Below, one piece after another: positions 5,217 to 5,827 of a stretch of 5,827 nt of DNA. The notes below the pieces were generated by a model that was not told where the DNA came from, searched no databases, and saw only the letters and a program-made list of their open reading frames with translations. Numbering within the stretch: position 1 is the first letter of the stretch; every line of letters starts with the position of its first letter. The position numbers were made by a program, and so were the translations under genes. The stretch is from Lawsonibacter sp. (lineage in GTDB: Bacteria; Bacillota; Clostridia; Oscillospirales; Oscillospiraceae), in NCBI GenBank assembly GCA_022793355.1, contig JAAWCR010000212.1, positions 1-5,827 of the forward strand, written 5' to 3'.

Positions 5217-5827
5217 ATGGAAAACAGACGTTTTTATATCACCACCCCCATCTACTACCCTAGCGACAAGCTGCACATCGGCCACACCTACTGCACCGTT
5301 GCCACCGACGCCATGGCCCGGTACAAGCGGCTCACCGGCTGCGAGGTGATGTTCCTCACCGGTACCGACGAGCACGGCCAGAAGATTGAGGACAAGGCCC
5401 GGGAGGCGGGGGTTACGCCCCAGCAGTATGTGGACAACATTGTCACTGGCCCTCGGGGCGTGCTGGATCTGTGGAAGCTGATGAATATCAGCAACGACCG
5501 CTTCATCCGCACCACCGACGGCTACCATGTGTCCGCCATCCAGAAGATTTTCAAGAAGATGCACGACAACGGGGACATCTACAAGGGCAAGTACGTGGGC
5601 AAATACTGCAAGCCCTGCGAGTCCTTCTGGACGGACAGCCAGCTGGTGGACGGCAAGTGCCCCGACTGCGGCCGGGAGGTTCAGGACGCGGAGGAGGAGG
5701 CCTACTTCTTCAAGCTGTCCAAGTACGCGGACAAGATTCAGCATCTGTTGGAGGATACCGACTTCCTGGAGCCCCGCTCCCGGGTGAACGAGATGGTGAA
5801 CAACTTCATCAAGCCCGGCCTGGAGGA
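5217..5827 (+). CDS. metG: Methionyl-tRNA synthetase, N-terminal part (cut by window edge)
   Basis: Charges tRNA-Met with methionine at the cost of ATP, in the cytoplasm. The window holds 203 codons plus two bases, open to the right edge. The Rossmann fold begins RRFYITTPIYYPSDKLHIGH, with the class I HIGH motif at residues 20-23, and TGTDEHGQK follows at 48-56. The inserted connective domain carries a zinc-knuckle pattern C131-x2-C134 and C148-x2-C151. It ends near EMVNNFIKPGLE, before the KMSKS loop and anticodon-binding domain, which lie outside. GGGAG at 5206-5210 places the start at 5217; an in-frame ATG at 5196 lacks a site. Between VDNIVTG and LWKLM there seem to be about three extra residues compared with enzymes I remember. 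I find neither a clear promoter nor a T-box in the 110-base gap upstream. Confidence 0.96.
   Translation, partial: MENRRFYITTPIYYPSDKLHIGHTYCTVATDAMARYKRLTGCEVMFLTGTDEHGQKIEDKAREAGVTPQQYVDNIVTGPRGVLDLWKLMNISNDRFIRTTDGYHVSAIQKIFKKMHDNGDIYKGKYVGKYCKPCESFWTDSQLVDGKCPDCGREVQDAEEEAYFFKLSKYADKIQHLLEDTDFLEPRSRVNEMVNNFIKPGLE

Overview
The window looks like a GC-rich chromosome segment from an anaerobic Firmicute, most likely of the Oscillospiraceae type (Flavonifractor, Oscillibacter or Intestinimonas relatives). This rests on the oxygen-independent ribonucleotide reductase, strong AGGAGG-type ribosome binding sites, the style of the MnmA and MetG proteins and the short GC-rich palindromic repeats between genes. 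The taxonomic call is inference, not a database match.

Layout. On the minus strand, positions 2363 to 237 encode a complete class III anaerobic ribonucleoside-triphosphate reductase (nrdD). It is followed, after a 62-base gap holding a GC-rich hairpin repeat, by the first 58 codons of an unrecognised membrane protein that runs off the left edge. A 291-base divergent intergenic region (2364-2654) holds a good sigma-A promoter for nrdD, two NrdR-like operator boxes (one on the nrdD -35), and a separate sigma-A promoter for mnmA. On the plus strand come mnmA (tRNA 2-thiouridylase), a 162-bp MITE-like element, a 101-aa two-helix membrane protein, a promoter, a 278-aa polytopic membrane protein, a second GC-rich inverted repeat and the first 203 codons of metG (methionyl-tRNA synthetase), which runs off the right edge.

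How the parts relate. nrdD supplies dNTPs anaerobically and appears to be under NrdR-type control. mnmA and metG are both translation genes: MnmA thiolates the wobble uridine of some tRNAs and MetG charges tRNA-Met. The two membrane proteins between them have no function I can recognise.

The most notable observation is the element at 3704-3865. It has 18-bp imperfect terminal inverted repeats and TA on both sides, and it sits exactly in the mnmA stop codon. Removing the element and one TA rebuilds a TAA stop only 17 bases before the next start codon. This suggests that a mariner/IS630-type MITE split a tightly spaced operon while regenerating the stop as TAG. I found no RNA genes, CRISPR array or phage genes.
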